A stretch of DNA of 8,902 nucleotides from NCBI GenBank assembly GCA_034434695.1, contig DAOTYY010000029.1:1-8902 (forward strand). Direction: 5' to 3'. The position numbers were made by a program, and so were the translations under genes. Below, in pieces: positions 6,160 to 8,902 of the stretch. Numbering within the stretch: the first letter of the stretch is position 1; each line of letters starts with the position of its first letter. The notes under the pieces were generated by a model. The model saw only the letters and a program-made list of their open reading frames with translations, was not told where the DNA came from and did no database searches. This DNA is from DYEC01 sp034434695. Its GTDB lineage: Bacteria; Chloroflexota; Anaerolineae; Anaerolineales; Anaerolineaceae.

Positions 6160-7785
6160 TTACAGCTTAAGCAGTATACGAAATTCTGGTAAAACAAATA
6201 ACAAAGCCAGACATCCCCCGAACGACATCCCAACAATTGAGCCTAGAAGATTATTCCCAATACCAGTAAGAATTGCAAAAGTTACCAGCACTCCTAGTCC
6301 TGCACCTAAAAAGGCTCGATAGATCGTACTTCCAAGATTGAACTGAACACCAGGGACTTGTCCACTCAATCCTTCAAGTATTGGCTCTTGGGAATCGGGC
6401 GAGATACCCAAGAGACGAACCCAAACTTTACGCCAAATCTTTGTTGTGAAATTTGGGAAGAAGCGTAACAGGAATAGCAAAAACACTGCCTGACTAGTGA
6501 AAGCAAGCGCGTCTGTTAAACTTATACCCGCGGCCCCTATCTGGCGAAACAATTGGCTACCAACAACGACGTATATAAAAAGGTTAACAAGTGCGGCAAA
6601 TAGAGGTGTTATAGCGTCTTGTTGAGCATAATAAGAACGCGCGGCAACTTCCAGTAGAGAATGACCGGCAAGACCAAGAAGAAAACCGCGTGTTACCCAG
6701 AGCAATAAATCAATTCCCTGTGGATCAAAACCAAAAGCAAAAACCAGTAGAGGGCGAAGTCCAGTTGCCAGAATACAACAAACTGGAATCGTTAATGCCA
6801 GAATAACCTTCACCGCATTTTCGACAGTCTTCTGAAAATGTCCCCAATCCCGAATAGCGATCTGCTCGGAAAGGGTGGGGAGAATAGCCGTGCCAAGAGC
6901 TGTACCCAAAAGTGTTTCAGGCACCTGTTGGATCATCCAGCCATAAGCCAGCGCTGTAACTGCACCAGATGGCAAACGAGAAGCAAGGTTATCTCGCACA
7001 ATAAAAATCAATTGAATTATCAGCATGGTAACGAGACGGGGTCCCATCAGTCGCAATACCTTTTGTACCAAGGGCGTGCGCAAACCAATCTCTGGTATCC
7101 ATCGAAAACGATAAATGATCAGCCCGGGCATCTGAATAGCTAAATGCAATGCAGCACCAAGAATAACACCATAAACCAAGCCATATACACCAAAACCCAA
7201 AGCTGGAAAAGTTATCCTACCTAGCACGTAACTTTTTTGAGGAGCCAGGATCAAGGCACCCAAAATTTGTCCCAGATTGTACAGCAATGGTGCCATAGCT
7301 GGTAAAAAAAAATGCTGATTAGCTTGAAGTCCAGCCATTACAAGCCCACTAATTGAAAATAATAATGTAGCAATCAGATTAAGCCGCATCAGAGTGATCA
7401 CTAAGTCTTGTTGTTCCTTATTAAATCCTGGGGCAATGCCAATCTCCCACCCTACTATTGGTCTCGCCAGTAAGGCTACAGCAATTGCAAGAACACCGGT
7501 CACCAAAAAAGCCAGATTGGCAATTCGAGAAAAAAGCCGCCAGGCACCCTCACGTCCGTTCTGGGTTAAAACCTCAGAAAGTACGGGGATAAAAGCTATC
7601 GCGAGTGACCCTCCTGAAATAAGTGCAAACAACAAATCGGGGATGTTGTTTGCTGCATTATAGGCATCTAACTCAGCAGATAAACCAAATTGACGAGCAA
7701 TCACGACCTGACGTAAAATTGCCAGACCTTTGTCAAGCGCAAAAAAAATTGCCAGCATCAAAGACGTTTTTGTAAGACGAGACAT
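6160..7785 (-). CDS. murJ: Lipid II flippase MurJ (MviN family)
   Basis: MurJ belongs to the MOP superfamily and flips the undecaprenyl-linked peptidoglycan precursor lipid II to the outer face of the cytoplasmic membrane. The 541-residue protein is almost entirely hydrophobic helices, consistent with the 14 of the family plus a longer polar loop at about 445-490. The N-terminal signature is present: K19, R25 and R31 around ILRQVVIARQFG, then LDAYNAANNIPDLLFALISGG. Aligned by eye to E. coli MurJ, R24, R30 and D39 match R25, R31 and D40. R18 is a lysine, and the position of R52 appears to be a phenylalanine. The protein begins right at the first helix, so the ATG at 7785 fits, although its Shine-Dalgarno is weak. 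It is followed on the same strand by the TPR gene. A related polysaccharide-precursor flippase cannot be excluded, but the MurJ call is favoured. Confidence 0.88.
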   Translation of the reverse strand: MSRLTKTSLMLAIFFALDKGLAILRQVVIARQFGLSAELDAYNAANNIPDLLFALISGGSLAIAFIPVLSEVLTQNGREGAWRLFSRIANLAFLVTGVLAIAVALLARPIVGWEIGIAPGFNKEQQDLVITLMRLNLIATLLFSISGLVMAGLQANQHFFLPAMAPLLYNLGQILGALILAPQKSYVLGRITFPALGFGVYGLVYGVILGAALHLAIQMPGLIIYRFRWIPEIGLRTPLVQKVLRLMGPRLVTMLIIQLIFIVRDNLASRLPSGAVTALAYGWMIQQVPETLLGTALGTAILPTLSEQIAIRDWGHFQKTVENAVKVILALTIPVCCILATGLRPLLVFAFGFDPQGIDLLLWVTRGFLLGLAGHSLLEVAARSYYAQQDAITPLFAALVNLFIYVVVGSQLFRQIGAAGISLTDALAFTSQAVFLLFLLRFFPNFTTKIWRKVWVRLLGISPDSQEPILEGLSGQVPGVQFNLGSTIYRAFLGAGLGVLVTFAILTGIGNNLLGSIVGMSFGGCLALLFVLPEFRILLKL

Positions 7786-7795
7786 AGTGAGCTAC

Positions 7796-7864
7796 CCAAA
7801 AGGCACAATGGCAAGCAGGTTTATTATATCCGAAGTTACTTTTTCAACATTCTATGCCTTTTGG
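7796..7864. repeat. 10-bp inverted repeat in the murJ/eamA divergent promoter region
   Basis: CCAAAAGGCA (7796-7805) and TGCCTTTTGG (7855-7864) are exact reverse complements with 49 bases between them, and they bracket the murJ -10 box. The right copy also contains the small palindrome TGCC-TTTT-GGCA (7855-7866). In a 133-base divergent intergenic region this could be a pair of operator half-sites or one site repeated in opposite orientation. No regulator is encoded nearby. Confidence 0.35.
7823..7828 (-). promoter_or_regulatory. Candidate -10 box for murJ
   Basis: The minus strand has a perfect TATAAT (complement of 7823-7828), placing transcription start near 7816 and giving a leader of about 30 bases before the murJ ATG at 7785. 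The only -35-like hexamer, TTGAAA, sits 13 bases upstream, which is too close, so -35 recognition is uncertain. Confidence 0.45.
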
Positions 7865-7877
7865 CAATATTTGAGGA

Positions 7878-7883
7878 TACAAT
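7878..7883 (+). promoter_or_regulatory. Candidate -10 box for the EamA transporter gene
   Basis: TACAAT at 7878-7883 differs from consensus at one position. It would start transcription near 7890, leaving a leader of about 29 bases that carries the GGAG site at 7911-7914. No good -35 hexamer is seen at the right distance. Confidence 0.35.
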
Positions 7884-7910
7884 AAGATGATCCCACAACC
7901 ATTTTATCCT

Positions 7911-7914
7911 GGAG
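7911..7914 (+). promoter_or_regulatory. Ribosome binding site of the EamA gene
   Basis: GGAG lies 4 bases before the ATG at 7919, a rather tight spacing. It supports this start over internal methionines, because the first membrane helix begins soon after, near residue 17. Confidence 0.45.
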
Positions 7915-7918
7915 CATT

Positions 7919-8776
7919 ATGTTACAGAATAACAAACCCCAGCATTCACCATTAAATCCAGCAGGATTATTCCATCTTCTTATCGTGTATCTGGTCTGGG
8001 GAAGCACATATCTCGCAATTCGAGTTGGGGTGAGACCCGGAGCCGGGTTTACTCCGCTTATGCTGGGCGTCTATCGAGTTGTTACAGCCGGAGCAATTCT
8101 ATTGATTTGGTCCCTGTTGACAAAACAAAGGACGAGCCTTTCAAAAAAGGAACTGCTAGGGCTGTTCATCAGCGGTCAATTGTTTTGGCTAGGCGGAAAC
8201 GGTCTTGTTATGGTAGGTGAACAAAGAGCCGATTCTGGTGTTGCGGCGCTGATTATAGCTGCAACCCCCATTTGGGTAGCAGCTATAAACGCTCTTGCCA
8301 CTCGTACAGTTCCCGCATGGAATCTAATTGTCTCTTGGGCGATTGGAACGGGAGGGATTATTGTACTTAGTATGCCTGCCATTTTATCCGGAGTGCATGT
8401 AGATCTAATATCAATTTTTGCTCTTAATCTGGCAGCTATAAGTTGGGCTGGAGGAACTGTATTACAAAACAAACGCCCAAGCAATCTAACACCAACCGTT
8501 CAGTCGGGTTATCAGCTCCTGTTTGGCGGAGTAGGTTTTTTGATCCTTGCATTGATTTTTAGAGAACCAGTCCCCCAGCCAGTCCCAGAAGCCTGGATTG
8601 CATGGGCTTATCTAGTGATATTTGGCTCAATAGTAGCATTTACCTCGTATATTCAAGCACTCAGGAAGCTACCAACCAATCTTGTCACCACCTATAGCTA
8701 TGTAAACCCAATTATTGCAGTCATGCTTGGGCAAATAATCCTTAAAGAGACGATTACTATATGGACGGCTGATTGA
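7919..8776 (+). pseudogene. EamA/DMT-family transporter, 3'-truncated by probable IS insertion
   Basis: The EamA (drug/metabolite transporter) family comprises ten-helix exporters built from two repeated five-helix domains. They export amino acids, nucleobases or other small molecules. The frame gives 285 residues. The first EamA repeat opens with YLVWGSTYLAIRVG (24-37), as in YedA-like members. The second repeat runs from about 160 and reaches the conserved YSYVNPIIAVMLGQIILKE (259-277). In intact family members this motif is followed by ETxTxxT.xGA and a tenth helix of about 20-25 residues. Here the protein stops after TITIWTAD. The lost helix, together with a transposase-like start 92 bases downstream of the stop, indicates an insertion near 8770-8776 that cut the gene. 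The truncated protein may be non-functional. Substrate cannot be predicted. The gene is divergent from murJ with its own promoter region. Confidence 0.75.
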
Positions 8777-8809
8777 CTGACAAATCTTAATAAGAGAAGG
8801 CTATCGGCA

Positions 8810-8867
8810 TTCTTCCTTCTATGGCAAACTTATGTTCCCACACATAACCAGCCGTAGGAAGGAAGAA
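8810..8867 (+). promoter_or_regulatory. Hairpin sequestering the transposase ribosome binding site
   Basis: TTCTTCCTTC (8810-8819) is an exact reverse complement of GAAGGAAGAA (8858-8867), which is the purine-rich ribosome binding site immediately before the ATG at 8868. Beyond one bulged G the pairing continues with two more bases (8820-8821 with 8855-8856). The loop is 36 bases at the perfect stem, or 33 with the extension. In an RNA that enters from the EamA gene the stem would cover the binding site and limit transposase translation. Similar shielding is known for IS10 and IS50. Confidence 0.5.
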
Positions 8868-8902
8868 ATGAACAATAGCCTCACACTGTATCGTATCATA
8901 AT
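8868..8902 (+). CDS. Putative transposase N-terminus (partial, runs off window)
   Basis: Eleven complete codons are visible: MNNSLTLYRII. They are preceded by a strong purine-rich site (GGAAGGAAGAA, 8857-8867) that runs right up to the ATG. The short peptide resembles, from memory, the start of some IS4-group DDE transposases found in Chloroflexota. The stronger argument is context: a new gene starting just after the EamA gene is broken. The peptide differs from the transposase start at the left edge, so these would be two different elements. The family name is tentative. Confidence 0.4.
   Translation, partial: MNNSLTLYRII

Larger units (their letters stand above)
8770..8902 (+). mobile_element. 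Left end of a probable insertion sequence (partial)
   Basis: The EamA reading frame loses family similarity at about 8770-8776. The following 90 bases are non-coding, and a new gene with a strong ribosome binding site starts at 8868. This is the layout of an IS left end with its terminal repeat, leader and transposase. I could not identify the terminal inverted repeat because the other end lies outside the window, so the left boundary is approximate (within about 10 bases). Confidence 0.5.

Noticed and set aside
5945..6322. 125-codon open frame on the plus strand, antisense to the TPR gene start and murJ end
   Set aside because: It overlaps two well-supported minus-strand genes. Its product is rich in Pro, Ser and Asn without any domain pattern, and no ribosome binding site was seen.
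8176..8484. 102-codon minus-strand frame inside the EamA gene
   Set aside because: The plus-strand frame has clear EamA motifs throughout. The minus-strand product is a low-complexity shadow.
1..8902. Composite transposon formed by the two terminal elements
   Set aside because: The two transposase starts are different peptides, apparently from different families, and the DNA between them is core housekeeping genes.
1..8902. CRISPR arrays, tRNA or rRNA genes, riboswitches, defence or toxin-antitoxin systems
   Set aside because: I looked for regular repeats, cloverleaf-like segments and signature proteins on both strands and saw none.

Overview
The window reads as chromosomal housekeeping and cell-envelope DNA from a moderate-GC bacterium. 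The best guess is the Chloroflexota class Anaerolineae. The grounds are a RodZ-like protein with two N-terminal HTH domains, extracytoplasmic proteins ending in long Thr/Pro-rich tails (TPTPT style), weak or absent Shine-Dalgarno sites at most starts, and the style of the MurJ sequence. The taxonomic call is inference from protein style, not from a marker search.

Layout. (i) Bases 1-44, minus strand: the first codons of an IS982-like transposase, cut by the window edge. (ii) 145-4368, plus strand: a rodZ-like cell-shape regulator, rimO (ribosomal protein S12 methylthiotransferase) and a GT-C/GT39-type membrane glycosyltransferase, closely spaced and probably co-transcribed. (iii) 4335-4742, minus strand: a small unknown multi-pass membrane protein that overlaps the end of the glycosyltransferase tail to tail. 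(iv) 4743-5047: a gene-free stretch with a probable promoter for the small membrane gene, an imperfect palindrome that looks like IS ends or a MITE remnant, and a weak hairpin. (v) 5048-7785, minus strand: murJ (lipid II flippase family) followed by a membrane-anchored TPR protein. (vi) 7786-7918: a divergent promoter region. (vii) 7919-8776, plus strand: an EamA/DMT transporter that lacks its last membrane helix. (viii) From about 8770 to the end: probable IS DNA with the first codons of a second, different putative transposase, preceded by a hairpin that buries its ribosome binding site.

The common theme is envelope building: RodZ organises lateral wall synthesis, MurJ-type flippases move lipid-linked wall precursors, and the GT39-like enzyme would use polyprenyl-phosphate sugars on the outer face of the membrane. 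RimO is an unrelated translation-factor modifier that sits near rodZ in several phyla. Both ends of the window run into transposase genes pointing outward. This suggests either real IS insertions on both flanks or a contig that ended at repeats.

I found no CRISPR array, tRNA, rRNA, toxin-antitoxin pair or recognisable defence system, and nothing I would call a new multi-gene system. The points most worth a second look are the IS-truncated EamA gene, the hairpin over the second transposase start, the tandem-HTH RodZ, the IS-like palindrome at 4857-4895, and two starts that look leaderless.
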